This document shows, piece after piece, positions 17,444 through 26,022 of a stretch of DNA of 64,000 nt. The DNA comes from JAXGXJ01 sp050943595 (lineage in GTDB: Bacteria; Actinomycetota; Thermoleophilia; RBG-16-64-13), in contig JBMNPM010000007.1 in the NCBI GenBank assembly GCA_050943595.1, positions 48,311 through 112,310 of the forward strand, written 5' to 3'. The position numbers were made by a program, and so were the translations under genes. Under the pieces are notes generated by a model, which saw nothing but the letters and a program-made list of their open reading frames with translations, made no database searches and was not told where the DNA came from. The stretch's first letter is position 1; the number at the start of each line of letters is the position of its first letter.

Positions 17444-17743
17444 ATGAAGACCAAACGGTGGGCCACCCTCTCGGTCGGCAGCAAAGTGGCCCTTGTCCTG
17501 ACGGGCGCACTGCAGGTAGGCCTGCTGGCGGGAACCCTGTGGGACATCGCACACCGATCCTCTGCAGAAGTCCGCGGAGACAGGCGCATGTGGGTCGGAT
17601 TGGCGTTCATCAATTGGTTCGGTCCGCTGGCTTACTTCACCATCGGCCGCAAAGAAGGGCTGGTGACCCTCGCGAAGCGCTACTGCCCCATCCGACGCTC
17701 AGAGCGCACGAGCGGCGGCGAGATGGACACGGGCCGGGCTTGA
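17444..17743 (+). CDS. PLDc_N-domain small membrane protein
   Basis: A 99-aa protein with two membrane helices. The first runs roughly from residue 14 to 34 (VALVLTGALQVGLLAGTLWD). The second carries the PLDc_N signature, VGLAFINWFGPLAYFTIGRKE. This domain usually sits at the N-terminus of cardiolipin-synthase-type enzymes but also occurs alone, as here. The standalone role is unknown, possibly immunity- or envelope-related. ATG at 17444 follows AAGGAGAG. tadA starts nine bases after its stop, so the two are probably cotranscribed. Confidence 0.8.
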   Translation: MKTKRWATLSVGSKVALVLTGALQVGLLAGTLWDIAHRSSAEVRGDRRMWVGLAFINWFGPLAYFTIGRKEGLVTLAKRYCPIRRSERTSGGEMDTGRA

Positions 17744-17751
17744 CCGGACCT

Positions 17752-18291
17752 ATGCCACCCACAGACAGAGGGGGATCGCCACGCGCAGCGGCGATCCCCA
17801 CTAGGCAGGCCGCGGACGATGCCCGCTTCATGACACTCGCCATCGAGGAAGCCCGCTGGGCCGCTGAACAAGGTGAAGTCCCCGTAGGAGCCGTCCTCAC
17901 CATCGATGGAGCAGTGATCTCTGCCGCCGGAAACGAGCGCGAACGGCGCCACGATCCCACGGCCCATGCAGAGATGTTAGTGCTGCGACAGGCGGCCGAG
18001 CGACTTGGGGGATGGCGGCTCCACGAGGCCACCTTGTACGTGACCCTCGAGCCGTGTGCCATGTGCGCCGGGGCCATCGTCTTGGCCCGTATCAAGCGGC
18101 TTGTCTACGGAGCCGACGACCCCAAAGCCGGAGCGGCCGGCTCGATCTTCAACATCGTCGAGCATCCAGCCGTCAATCATCACCCCGAGATCAGAGCCGG
18201 CTTCATGGCCGCCGAGGGTGCTGCCGTGTTACGAGAATTCTTCGAGAGTAAACGAGACAACAAGGGACCCTCACATGTCGCCTCTCAATAG
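17752..18291 (+). CDS. tadA: tRNA-specific adenosine deaminase
   Basis: Converts A34 to inosine in tRNA-Arg(ACG), a substrate encoded at 5491 in this window. Zinc-binding cytidine-deaminase fold: His72 and catalytic Glu74 in HAE, with Cys102 and Cys105 in PCAMC. The typical N-terminal FMTLAIEEARWAAEQGEVPVGAV is complete. The ATG at 17752 gives 179 aa with a weak ribosome binding site. A later ATG at 17830 would give 153 aa, close to the usual 150-160, and is a fair alternative. It is followed by tRNA-Ser(CGA), echoing the tadA-tRNA neighbourhood of other Gram-positives. Confidence 0.95.
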   Translation: MPPTDRGGSPRAAAIPTRQAADDARFMTLAIEEARWAAEQGEVPVGAVLTIDGAVISAAGNERERRHDPTAHAEMLVLRQAAERLGGWRLHEATLYVTLEPCAMCAGAIVLARIKRLVYGADDPKAGAAGSIFNIVEHPAVNHHPEIRAGFMAAEGAAVLREFFESKRDNKGPSHVASQ

Positions 18292-18443
18292 AATGTCCGC
18301 GGCTCCAGCCAGACCGCGCACAAGTGAAGAGGACTGCCAAGTCGCGCAACGGGGACTCGCCGTGGCAACCATCTGAAAGTTCCGCCTGGTCCGTCCGGTC
18401 GGTCCCTCAGTCCATGCGCAGGCCCCGTCTGATGCTCGAGTCC

Positions 18444-18472
18444 TGCCGCTTCAACCGCGAATCGGCTACAAT
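18444..18472 (+). promoter_or_regulatory. Putative promoter for tRNA-Ser(CGA)
   Basis: TACAAT (18467-18472) lies 49 bp before the tRNA. The -35 region (TGCCGC, 17 bp upstream) is a poor match. Confidence 0.35.
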
Positions 18473-18521
18473 CGCTCTGCGTTGCGCGCGGCTGTACGAA
18501 AGGCCCGCCAGGCGCCCATGT

Positions 18522-18610
18522 GGAGAGGTGGCAGAGCGGTTGAATGCGGCGGTCTCGAAAACCGTTGGGCCGTGCAAGCGGTCCCGGGGGTTCGAATCCC
18601 CCCCTCTCCG
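18522..18610 (+). tRNA. tRNA-Ser (anticodon CGA)
   Basis: An 89-nt class II tRNA: acceptor GGAGAGG/CCTCTCC, anticodon stem GCGGT/ACCGT around CTCGAAA, a long variable arm, and T arm GGGGTTCGAATCCCC. CCA is not encoded. Confidence 0.96.
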
Positions 18611-18949
18611 CCTCGTCACCACCTACCCAAAAGTCACCTGCCGATATTAAAGGCAGGAGCTCTCAGCAGGGCCTTGGAGGAGATTCCGAGCCCGCGAGGG
18701 TGCAGGCGTCAGCAAGACAGTCCCTTCGGACAGGGGGCCGCGCCGGTGTCATCGAGTAAGAACACTATTGTGACGAGATTAAGGAAATCGTAGGGCAGTC
18801 ATGGGCGGGGCATTCGACAGTACGAACGAACTCCAGCATCCCAGAGGTGAACAGCCGCGTACGTAGTGTCGCTCCGCCTAGAGGCTGCCGAAGGGTACCG
18901 AGTGTCACAGCCGCTCGCTTCTGGGCGATTCGGTGGCTGGGTGCAAAAA
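18611..18949. other. Intergenic stretch between tRNA-Ser and the GGDEF gene
   Basis: No gene found. Its right third is the 98-bp relic element at 18831-18928. A short inverted repeat (CAGTCCCTTCGGACAG region, near 18718-18735) is visible. An SRP RNA is often found near tadA in Gram-positives, but the conserved SRP tetraloop region is not recognisable here. Confidence 0.5.
18831..18928 (-). repeat. 98-bp dispersed element, copy A
   Basis: Ungapped match to 47028-47125 on the opposite strand, 84 of 98 bases identical. All 14 differences are transitions. It lies 22 bp past the stop of the GGDEF-HD-GYP gene. One frame reads IAQKRAAVTLGTLRQPLGGA in this copy, and the other copy is similar with an in-frame stop, so it may be a gene relic. 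A structured RNA is the alternative. Confidence 0.75.
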
Positions 18950-21724
18950 CTAGAAGGGAGTGGGGGTAGGAAGGAGCATGTGATGCCTCTGGATGGCCGC
19001 CTCTTCTTCCTCAAGGACCCCGAGGAAAGCCTCGACCATATGTGGATCGAGCTGGGTGCCCATCACTCTCCTGAGCTCGGCCTTTGCATGATAGGGCGAG
19101 AGTCCCTTGCGGTAAGGGCGGTCGGTAGTCATAGCAGAGTAGGAGTCTGCGACGGCCAGAATCCGTCCGAGCAGGGGGATCTCCTCCCCTTTCAGGCCCC
19201 GCGGGTATCCTTTACCATCGTAGCGTTCATGGTGTGCACCCACTGCACTGGCAACCTCCTCTTGGTTGGGCATCCCCTGGACGATGAGTTCACTCAAGGT
19301 TACGTGGTGCTTGACCACCTCGAACTCCGTGTCGCTCAGCTTGGTGGGTTTGCGCAGGATGTGATCCGGCACACCCAGCTTACCCACGTCGTGGAGGAGT
19401 GCAGCCGTTCTCAACAAGTGCTGGGTGTCGGGGGGGAGCCCCAGCTTGGCGGCAAGAGCTACGGCGTATACGGCCACATCCTCAGAATGACGACGCGTGT
19501 AGTGATCCTTGCTGTCTACGGTTGTCACCAGCCCGTCGAGTACGGAGAAACGTGCGAGCGCCGTCTTGTGGTCAATGTCGTCGTCGCTGGAAGGCGTGAC
19601 GAAGCCCCTCCCTTGTTTCTTGGAGCTGTATAGGTTGGCATCTGCGGCGGCCAATATTTCCGCCGGGGTTTGCCCGTCACAGGGGAAGGTCGACACACCG
19701 TAGCTCATCTGGATCGATGTGGTGCGGCCATCATCGACCATGTAAGGGCTGTCTTTAATATAAGGGCTGTCTTTAATAGTGGTACGGAGGCGGGCCAACA
19801 CGTTGAGGGCGACATCGGTGTCGGTATCGGGGAGTACGATGATGAATTCATCTCCACCTAGACGGGCGATGATGTCATTGGGTCGGAGTGAGGTGGTGAG
19901 AATAGCGGCTATGCTCTGCAACACTCGGTCGCCGACGACGTGTCCGTAAGCCTCGTTGAAGCGCCTGAAGTCGTCGATGTCGATTATGATCAGACTGAAG
20001 GTTGAGCCCGAATGGCTACAACGTTCCACCTCCCGATCTAAGTATCTGTTCAGGCCACGGTTATTGAGAAGGCGGGTGACGGAGTCGTGTTCGGCCAAGA
20101 ATTGAGCGTGCTCATAGCGGCGGACGTTATCCAGGACTCCGGCGATCTGTGAGGCGACGGTGTTAACCAGCATCCGCACCTCCTTCTTTGCACCGAAGTC
20201 GGGATCTGTGCTGACTAGACACAGGGCTCCCATATTGACATCTCGTGAGATGAGCGGCGCCACGATCACCCTTTCGAAATCGACGCTGGGACGAGGGGGA
20301 ATACTGGAGTGATCTTCCCCTCGGGTGATATGTGGGATGTCGAGACAAACCACTGACTGCTCGGTCGTGGCGACCTGCAACTCCTCCGAGGTTTCCAGCA
20401 GGTCTCGGAGCGTCTCCCAGGATGCGTGGGAGAAACCGTCATTCTCGAGAAGCTTCGCCTCGCCTTGGTCGGTGCGGATCCACAGAGTACCGGCGTCTGC
20501 ACCCACGATCTTGCAGGCCAGTCTCGTGCCGGTATGGAACACCCCGATACTGGTGGTGCAACGGGTGATTACCATCGCCATCGTGCTTATGTAAGTCAGG
20601 CATTCCTTCTCGGCGATCAACTCTGCCGTTCGTTCGATGACTCGATGTTCGAGCTCATTGTGGGACTCTTCCAGGGCCAGTTCTGCCGTTTTATGGGCGG
20701 TGACGTTGCGGAGTACCAAGATGGCCCCGCAGATATGGCCTCGGCTGTCACGGAGCGCAGAGACATTTCTGTCGTAGTATTCCCCCTCGTGCTTCCACTC
20801 GCGCACTTTGTCGTTGTTCCCTTCGGGGGCTTGTCCCGTAGACATCGAGCAGGGGGGAGCCATGGCCATGAGTTTATCCAACGGCATACCCGCTGCATCA
20901 GTCAGCTTGGTGGACAGCAACACCTCAGCCGCCGGATTGATGTAAACGCATCGCTGCATGGTGTCGGTGACAATAAGGGCATCGCTCATATGTCTGGTCA
21001 CGAACTCTCGGGCCACGGGCGCGATGTCCAGTAGCCGGTAGCGGATAAAGCCCCAATAGAGGACAATTCCTACCCAAGCGAAAAGGGCGGGAGCATAGTT
21101 GATGGATTTGGGCGGCATGCCGTAGGTGTAGATGGCGTCCACCGTCAGAGGCACGATCGCGGCTGCCATCAGGGCAAAGGACTGCCGCTTGTAGAGACCG
21201 ATTTCGCTGACAAACAGCACGATTAATACCACGAAGCCGGCCAGCATCAGGGTGTAATTGTAGGTGGAATCGACCCACCACCATATGCCCCGGGTGCCGT
21301 GTAGGAGCAGATGGTCTCCGACCCTGTCCATGGCGAGCGAGCTGAAGATGAGCCCGTGTTTCTCGTTGGTCCATACGAGGATCTGGGTGACGACCGGAAG
21401 GGCACAGAGCCCCATCAGCATCTTTGACTTTGAGATCCTCGGTTGGACTCGTCCCGAGTACTGGGCCGCGAATATGAGCCAGGCGACACTAAGGGTGCTC
21501 GTGCCGATGAAGGAGAGTTTGCGAAAGAGCACGGCCGCTCCCAGACTGCCCGAGATCAACTCCAGTGCGGTCGTCCAGGCCCATATCGCACCGCCTATGG
21601 TGATCGCCGCCAGCGCAGTCGAGCCGGCTAGATGTCTGCGTCGTAACGCGAACACACCCACAGTGATCGATATCACGCCGGCCAACAGCATGAGGTGCAT
21701 GTTGGTATTCGTCTGCCAAGTCAT
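18950..21724 (-). CDS. Membrane PAS-GAF-GGDEF-HD-GYP cyclic-di-GMP signalling protein
   Basis: A 924-aa protein that may both make and degrade cyclic di-GMP. Residues 1-230 hold seven or so helices of the histidine-kinase N-terminal type. A PAS domain follows (about 240-345), then a short coiled coil (345-375) and a GAF domain (about 385-535). The GGDEF domain has an intact GGDEF at 623-627 with an RPND inhibitory site at 614-617. The HD-GYP domain has the HD pair in LLHDVGKLG near 778 and HHERYDGKGYP at 831-841. Both catalytic signatures are intact. An 18-bp tandem duplication inserts a second IKDSPY in the GGDEF domain. The start region is duplicated at 22010-22053. Confidence 0.93.
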   Translation of the reverse strand: MTWQTNTNMHLMLLAGVISITVGVFALRRRHLAGSTALAAITIGGAIWAWTTALELISGSLGAAVLFRKLSFIGTSTLSVAWLIFAAQYSGRVQPRISKSKMLMGLCALPVVTQILVWTNEKHGLIFSSLAMDRVGDHLLLHGTRGIWWWVDSTYNYTLMLAGFVVLIVLFVSEIGLYKRQSFALMAAAIVPLTVDAIYTYGMPPKSINYAPALFAWVGIVLYWGFIRYRLLDIAPVAREFVTRHMSDALIVTDTMQRCVYINPAAEVLLSTKLTDAAGMPLDKLMAMAPPCSMSTGQAPEGNNDKVREWKHEGEYYDRNVSALRDSRGHICGAILVLRNVTAHKTAELALEESHNELEHRVIERTAELIAEKECLTYISTMAMVITRCTTSIGVFHTGTRLACKIVGADAGTLWIRTDQGEAKLLENDGFSHASWETLRDLLETSEELQVATTEQSVVCLDIPHITRGEDHSSIPPRPSVDFERVIVAPLISRDVNMGALCLVSTDPDFGAKKEVRMLVNTVASQIAGVLDNVRRYEHAQFLAEHDSVTRLLNNRGLNRYLDREVERCSHSGSTFSLIIIDIDDFRRFNEAYGHVVGDRVLQSIAAILTTSLRPNDIIARLGGDEFIIVLPDTDTDVALNVLARLRTTIKDSPYIKDSPYMVDDGRTTSIQMSYGVSTFPCDGQTPAEILAAADANLYSSKKQGRGFVTPSSDDDIDHKTALARFSVLDGLVTTVDSKDHYTRRHSEDVAVYAVALAAKLGLPPDTQHLLRTAALLHDVGKLGVPDHILRKPTKLSDTEFEVVKHHVTLSELIVQGMPNQEEVASAVGAHHERYDGKGYPRGLKGEEIPLLGRILAVADSYSAMTTDRPYRKGLSPYHAKAELRRVMGTQLDPHMVEAFLGVLEEEEAAIQRHHMLLPTPTPF
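19743..19778. repeat. 18-bp perfect tandem duplication inside the GGDEF domain
   Basis: Bases 19743-19760 are repeated exactly at 19761-19778, adding six residues (IKDSPY twice) without breaking the frame. It lies in a loop after the GGDEF motif. Confidence 0.95.
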
Positions 21725-21810
21725 ACTGTCCTACCCGTCCACGAGCGATTCTATGACCACCTTCGGCGTTGGCGAAGCTTGACTTGAGCTGTTCGTTGGT
21801 TGACATGGAG

Positions 21811-22008
21811 TCAGACTGTGATGAGATTCAGCACCACGGCATCGTTTGTCGGATCAGCAGCCGCCACGTACGTAGACTCACCTAGGGCCGAAAGCACGTG
21901 TCCGAGCACCATCACGAACGTGTCAAGGGCGGCAGGAAATCTGTAGGACCCATTATAACTTCTCTTCATATAATAATGGCGACTCGATCTCCCCCCTCCC
22001 GCTGGTGT
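21811..22008 (-). pseudogene. Truncated 5' copy of the large SLH protein gene
   Basis: Bases 21827-21921 match 17001-17095 (the N-terminal coding region of the SLH protein) with 11 differences, all transitions. Read on the minus strand it gives MVLGHVLSALGESTYVAAAD and then stops. The following part (about 21918-22008) resembles the SLH gene's upstream region (about 17238-17330) with small gaps, so the copy carries an internal deletion of about 140 bp. It lies between the GGDEF gene start and the ABC ATPase stop. Confidence 0.85.
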
Positions 22009-22009
22009 C

Positions 22010-22053
22010 GCATGAGATGCATGTTGGTATTCGTCTGCCGGGTCATACTGCCC
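22010..22053 (-). repeat. Duplicate of the GGDEF gene's first codons
   Basis: Matches 21688-21731 at 40 of 44 bases, with four transitions. On the minus strand it begins MTRQTNTNMHLM, compared with MTWQTNTNMHLM of the real gene. Its ATG overlaps the stop of the ABC ATPase gene as ATGA. Confidence 0.85.
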
Positions 22054-22804
22054 GCATAATCCTCCCGCACACTGCCGGTTCTGCCCGTGCCCCAGTAGAA
22101 GTGTCGTCGGGTGCCACCAGGCCATCGCGCAGCGCCACCAAGCCGTCGCGCATATGAACGACTCGGTCGCAGGCCTCCGCCACATCGGCATCATGCGTCA
22201 CAAGGATGAAGATGGTCCCGGTGGCTAGATTGATGTCCCGCATCATGCGGATCACTTCCGACGAACTCGTGCTATCGAGATTACCGGTCGGCTCATCTCC
22301 TAGAATCATCAGGGGCTCGTTGACCAATGCCCGCGCAATGGCCACTCGTTGCTGCTGTCCACCCGAGAGCTCGTTCGGTCGATGGGCATAGCGATCGGCC
22401 AACCCAACGCCGTCCAAAGCTTTTTCCGCGACCCTCTGGGCCTCTCGTCGCGACTTCCCCGCATAGTGCGCCGACAGTGCCACGTTGTCCAATGCCGACA
22501 TGCTCGGCACAAGATTGAAGCCCTGAAAGATGAAACCGATCTCCTCACGCAGCAGCTTGGTCACCGCCCGGGATCCCAGATTGTCAATCCTCCGGTCGTT
22601 CAACCAAACCTCGCCGCCATCGGGGCTATCCAGGCATCCCAGTATGTGCAGCAGAGTCGACTTACCACACCCGGACGGCCCCATGATGGCTACCATCTCA
22701 CCGCCTTTGACTCCCATAGTGACACCACGCAGCGCATCCACGTAGTTGTTCTTGCCCAACTGATAGCGCTTGGTCAGACCACGGGCGCTTACTATCTCCT
22801 TCAT
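22043..22804 (-). CDS. MacB/LolD-type ABC transporter ATP-binding protein
   Basis: A 253-aa ATPase that pairs with the FtsX-type permease encoded just upstream. Walker A GPSGCGKST near residue 43, Q-loop FQGFNLVP, signature LSGGQQQRVAIARAL, Walker B ILGDEPTGNLD, and H-loop VTHD are all intact. Start: ATG at 22804 behind AAGGAG. The C-terminus contains a 21-bp tandem duplication (MRDGLVA then LRDGLVA). The last residues fall in the duplicated junction described at 22010-22053. The likely role is lipoprotein handling or export of peptides or small molecules. Confidence 0.92.
   Translation of the reverse strand: MKEIVSARGLTKRYQLGKNNYVDALRGVTMGVKGGEMVAIMGPSGCGKSTLLHILGCLDSPDGGEVWLNDRRIDNLGSRAVTKLLREEIGFIFQGFNLVPSMSALDNVALSAHYAGKSRREAQRVAEKALDGVGLADRYAHRPNELSGGQQQRVAIARALVNEPLMILGDEPTGNLDSTSSSEVIRMMRDINLATGTIFILVTHDADVAEACDRVVHMRDGLVALRDGLVAPDDTSTGARAEPAVCGRIMRAV
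22113..22154. repeat. 21-bp tandem duplication in the ABC ATPase gene
   Basis: Units 22113-22133 and 22134-22154 encode LRDGLVA and MRDGLVA. The internal differences are transitions, and the only other mismatches lie in the last bases of the unit. Confidence 0.75.
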
Positions 22805-22876
22805 GTACACCACTCCTTCTATCGATTGGAAGAGGGCCGGCCCTCTTCTCGCGTCCTTGAGCTCACCGCTCAAGAC

Positions 22877-24040
22877 TTACTCGTAGCGAAGGGCCACGAC
22901 CGGTTTCATCCGTGATGCATGCAGGGAGGGATAGAAGCCGCTTGCCACCCCGAGGACGATTGCGAAGGCGAGTGAACCGATCACCAGCCTTGGGGTGACA
23001 AGGAATAGGATCGTGCCTCCACCGGCAAGCGCGCTGTTCACCACCAGCGTCGTTATCCAGCCGATAGCGAGTCCGGAAGCCCCACCAAGAAAACCGATGA
23101 GAGCTGATTCGAGCAGGAACTGACCTACAATCTGGCCGTGAGAAGCACCAATCGCCTTACGGATGCCGATTTCGCGCGTCCGCTCATACACAGACATGGT
23201 CATAGTGTTGACAACCGAGAGACCACCGACCAGCAAGGAAATGAGTGCCACTCCAAAGATAATGCTGTTGAAGATCTGGGTTGCATTTTTGAATTGGTCC
23301 ATGAACGCCTGCGGACCACTTGCGTTGATGCCGGGAACGCTATCCTGGATGGTCGAAGCCAGCCGGTCGGCATCGACCCCGGCGTCGGGATAGGCGGTTA
23401 TGTCCGTCGCGAGTTGATTGGGATCCACCTGCTGCTGAACGATTGCGGGTAGTTGCGTGTAGAAGAGTTGCTGAGCGTCTGCGAGACTCACAACGACCGT
23501 GTTGTCAGGAGCAGTCAGGGTCTTATCATAGATGCCGATCACCTCGAAGGGCCGGCCTCGGAGCCGGATTGTTTTGCCCACCTGCGCGTCCAAAGCCTTG
23601 GCAATGTCAGACCCCACGACGGCTCTGCCTCGATCTTGGCTCGTTAAGTCGCGCCCTTTCGCCATGGATATTTTGAAACCCTCATAGCCCACAAAGCGCA
23701 GATCACTTCCCACGATCCCCTGGGGCACCCCCATACTGATGCCCTGCTCGTCGTCAAGTAGCATATAGATGCTCGCCGAAGCCCTGGCCACTCCCTCCAC
23801 GCCCTCGATTTCACCTATCCGTTCGACCGAGATGGGAGTCGCGTTGACACCGCCCATAGCCACTGAACTGTCAACGACGGTTACTTTGCCACTGTAGTAG
23901 CGGGCACCGCCATCTATCATGTGGTTGATCTTTTCAGCCATGCTGCCCATGACTACGAGGGCAAAGACACCGATGGTAATACCAAAGATCGTCAAAAAGG
24001 CGCGAAGCTTCCTACGAAATATCGTTCGAAAAATGGACAT
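22877..24040 (-). CDS. MacB-like ABC transporter permease (FtsX family)
   Basis: A 387-aa protein with the MacB layout. Helix 1 near residues 16-36 (FLTIFGITIGVFALVVMG) is followed by a large extracytoplasmic domain (about 40-260), then three C-terminal helices. The FtsX signature region reads SVYERTREIGIRKAIGAS. It ends VVALRYE, typical of the family. The ATPase gene follows after 72 bases and they should form one transporter. Start: ATG at 24040 behind GGGGGTGA. No membrane-fusion partner is seen, consistent with a single-membrane cell. Confidence 0.92.
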   Translation of the reverse strand: MSIFRTIFRRKLRAFLTIFGITIGVFALVVMGSMAEKINHMIDGGARYYSGKVTVVDSSVAMGGVNATPISVERIGEIEGVEGVARASASIYMLLDDEQGISMGVPQGIVGSDLRFVGYEGFKISMAKGRDLTSQDRGRAVVGSDIAKALDAQVGKTIRLRGRPFEVIGIYDKTLTAPDNTVVVSLADAQQLFYTQLPAIVQQQVDPNQLATDITAYPDAGVDADRLASTIQDSVPGINASGPQAFMDQFKNATQIFNSIIFGVALISLLVGGLSVVNTMTMSVYERTREIGIRKAIGASHGQIVGQFLLESALIGFLGGASGLAIGWITTLVVNSALAGGGTILFLVTPRLVIGSLAFAIVLGVASGFYPSLHASRMKPVVALRYE

Positions 24041-24464
24041 TGGTCACCCCCTTCACATAAGACCCCCGGTGATCCGCTACAACCAGGCGTCCGCCTTGGG
24101 GGGGTCCGCAGCGTCGCAGGTTTCACGGTAGACCGGGTTTGCAGCCTTGGTAGTGAACAAAGCCACAAAGCTACGTAGGCTGAGGCCCGATCACGCTGCA
24201 TCCTGATCGGACCGCTCCCACTAGAACATGAACGGGGCCGGCAATGATCACTCGCAAGTCGTGACACCCCACTGGTGAGTTATATTTCGACTACATCTTG
24301 CCAACCAACTAATTAGTTTCAAAGAAATCAGATCAAGTAATACATGTCTGTTTACATGGCTACTAATACCCTTGATCTTATTAAACTACATGAATATACG
24401 TAACAACAGTGTATAGCCGCTAGAAAAGCACCGTGTTACAAAAGCGCGAAGGAACAGTGAATGT
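24041..24464. other. AT-rich divergent control region with nested inverted repeats
   Basis: Lies between the ABC permease (minus) and the superoxide reductase side (plus). From about 24281 to 24430 the base composition shifts sharply to AT. It contains a perfect 12-bp palindrome (24307-24318, AACTAATTAGTT). A nested hairpin has outer arms GATCAAG (24331-24337) and CTTGATC (24371-24377), and inner arms CATGT (24343-24347) and ACATG (24354-24358). This probably holds divergent promoters or operators. No gene is apparent. Confidence 0.55.
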
Positions 24465-24611
24465 TTGGAAAGAGCTGCGAGGCGGCTACAACGGGAGCTC
24501 GATAGCCTGGGATTATCGGAGGAGGACGAAGAACGGCCGCCCCACTTGGATCGACCGTATACGCGCTTTCAGCACAACCTTGGTTACAGATCCCCCGTTC
24601 TTGGCCGATAA
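24465..24611 (+). CDS. Possible 48-aa charged protein
   Basis: Short open frame starting TTG at 24465 with AAGGAA upstream and ending 36 bases before the superoxide reductase gene. It reads ERAARRLQRELDSLGLSEED, then Pro/His-rich sequence ending SPVLGR. The first half would be a charged helix. It could be a small leader-type protein cotranscribed with the reductase, or chance. There is no family resemblance I recognise. Confidence 0.3.
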   Translation: MERAARRLQRELDSLGLSEEDEERPPHLDRPYTRFQHNLGYRSPVLGR

Positions 24612-24647
24612 TGGAGTTGACTCCCCAACACATTCAAGGAGGATGGA

Positions 24648-25025
24648 ATGGTCCAGAAACTGGAGATATACAAGTGTGAGCGCTGCGGCAACATTGTCGA
24701 GGTCATCCATGGCGGCAAGGGTGAACTGGTCTGTTGTGGCGTACCCATGGACCTGCAGACCGAAAACACGGTCGACGCGGCTAATGAGAAGCACGTGCCC
24801 GTGATCGAGCAGATCGCAGGTGGCTACCAGGTCAAAGTGGGTAGCGTATCCCACCCCATGGAAGAGGCGCACTACATCGAGTGGATCGAATTAATCGCCG
24901 ACGGCAGGGCCTACCGACAGTTCCTGGAGCCCGGCCAAGAGCCAATGGCAACGTTCCAAATCGAAGCCACGGCCGGCGTGACGGCTCGCGAGTACTGCAA
25001 CCTGCACGGCCTCTGGAAGGCGTAG
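24648..25025 (+). CDS. dfx: Desulfoferrodoxin (two-iron superoxide reductase)
   Basis: Reduces superoxide to hydrogen peroxide without releasing oxygen, a standard oxygen defence in anaerobes. The 125-aa protein has both centres. The N-terminal desulforedoxin-like Fe site has Cys10, Cys13, Cys29 and Cys30. The catalytic Fe(His)4Cys site has His49, His69, His75, His120 and Cys117, with the catalytic Glu47-Lys48 pair before His49. Start: ATG at 24648 after AAGGAGGA. A strong hairpin lies 32 bases after the stop. A nitroreductase gene follows, another redox enzyme, but probably as a separate unit. Confidence 0.97.
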   Translation: MVQKLEIYKCERCGNIVEVIHGGKGELVCCGVPMDLQTENTVDAANEKHVPVIEQIAGGYQVKVGSVSHPMEEAHYIEWIELIADGRAYRQFLEPGQEPMATFQIEATAGVTAREYCNLHGLWKA

Positions 25026-25056
25026 CCCGATCTGGGGGCCTGTTAAGAATCTCGCA

Positions 25057-25087
25057 GGAGCGCCGGTAGTTATGCTACCGGCGCTCC
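25057..25087 (+). terminator. Hairpin after the superoxide reductase gene
   Basis: Thirteen paired bases (25057-25069 with 25075-25087) around TTATG. There is no T-run after it, so termination is likely but not certain. Confidence 0.65.
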
Positions 25088-25181
25088 CGGCTCGGCCGGG
25101 ACCGGATTGATTCCGTATGCCCAGACACCATGGTCTATCCTCTGGTCAGCTACACACGAACAGACCCACGAGGAGGTCGCC

Positions 25182-25907
25182 ATGGAGTACGAGGAGCTGC
25201 TGGAGCTATTGAAGAGCCGCCGGACCATCCGAGCGATAAAACCGGATCCCATATCGGATGAGGCGGTGGACAAGATCCTGGAGGCGGCCCGTTGGGCTCC
25301 AACCGGATTCAACATGCAGCCACTCGAGTTGTTGGTAGTGAGAAACCTGGAGCTACGCACGGCCATCAAAACCATGGTTGACGACTACAAGAACAACGAC
25401 TTCTTCCCTATGGAGGCCACCCGCGAAGAGTGGCAGGGCTATCCGTGGACACTGGAGACCCATGGAAAGCACGACCTTCCCCTGGCACCCGTCTTCGTCT
25501 TCTTTCTTGGAGACACACGTAGGAAGATCGGGCTCCCCATGCCAGCACGGTTGTCGAGTGAGAAGGGCGGCTCGATATTCGAGTCTTCGCTATCCAATGG
25601 GTTCGCCTACGCGTGGTTGGCCGCACACAGCCTCGGACTCGCCGCGTGCCCCATTTCGGCAGTCAAATATCCGAAGCTCCAGGGGCTAGTCAAGCATGTC
25701 CTCAATCTGCCTGCGCACATCGAGCTCTACGACGGTCTGCTGATCGGCCACAGCGCTATGGAGGGCCCTCTGCCGGCCAGGTTGGTACGCTCTCTGGATG
25801 AGATGGTCCACCATGACCGCGCCGAGGACGACGAGTTCATGAGCGAGGCAGAGTTGAAGACGCAGATCAAGAAACTGCGGGCGGGATGCGTAGCCGGCCA
25901 CGTATAG
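25182..25907 (+). CDS. Nitroreductase family protein
   Basis: FMN-dependent NAD(P)H oxidoreductase of 241 aa. The N-terminal SRRTIRAIKPDPISDEAVDKI and AARWAPTGFNMQPLELLVV are the classic FMN-binding start. The C-terminal NGFAYAWLAAHSLGLAACPI segment provides the second FMN contact region. The middle (about residues 75-125) is longer than in NfsB-type enzymes, so the substrate may differ. ATG at 25182 follows AGGAGG. It is flanked by hairpins and likely transcribed alone. Confidence 0.9.
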   Translation: MEYEELLELLKSRRTIRAIKPDPISDEAVDKILEAARWAPTGFNMQPLELLVVRNLELRTAIKTMVDDYKNNDFFPMEATREEWQGYPWTLETHGKHDLPLAPVFVFFLGDTRRKIGLPMPARLSSEKGGSIFESSLSNGFAYAWLAAHSLGLAACPISAVKYPKLQGLVKHVLNLPAHIELYDGLLIGHSAMEGPLPARLVRSLDEMVHHDRAEDDEFMSEAELKTQIKKLRAGCVAGHV

Positions 25908-25934
25908 GCACCGGCGAAGTGAACGGGCGGAGAG

Positions 25935-25985
25935 AAAAAAAGGGTCCCGTCGGCCTGTTAGGCCCGACGGGACCCTGACCCTTTT
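25935..25985. terminator. Bidirectional rho-independent terminator
   Basis: Arms 25942-25953 and 25964-25975 pair perfectly. A run of seven A bases precedes them, and CTTTTCC lies a few bases past them. It separates the convergent nitroreductase and substrate-binding-protein genes and suits both. Confidence 0.9.
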
Positions 25986-26022
25986 CCTACTGCCTACTGC
26001 CGGCAGCAGCACGCAATTGGGT

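Noticed and set aside
18611..18949. Possible SRP RNA next to tadA and tRNA-Ser
   Set aside because: The position is suggestive by analogy with Bacillus, but the conserved GGAA-tetraloop region and its internal loops are not present.
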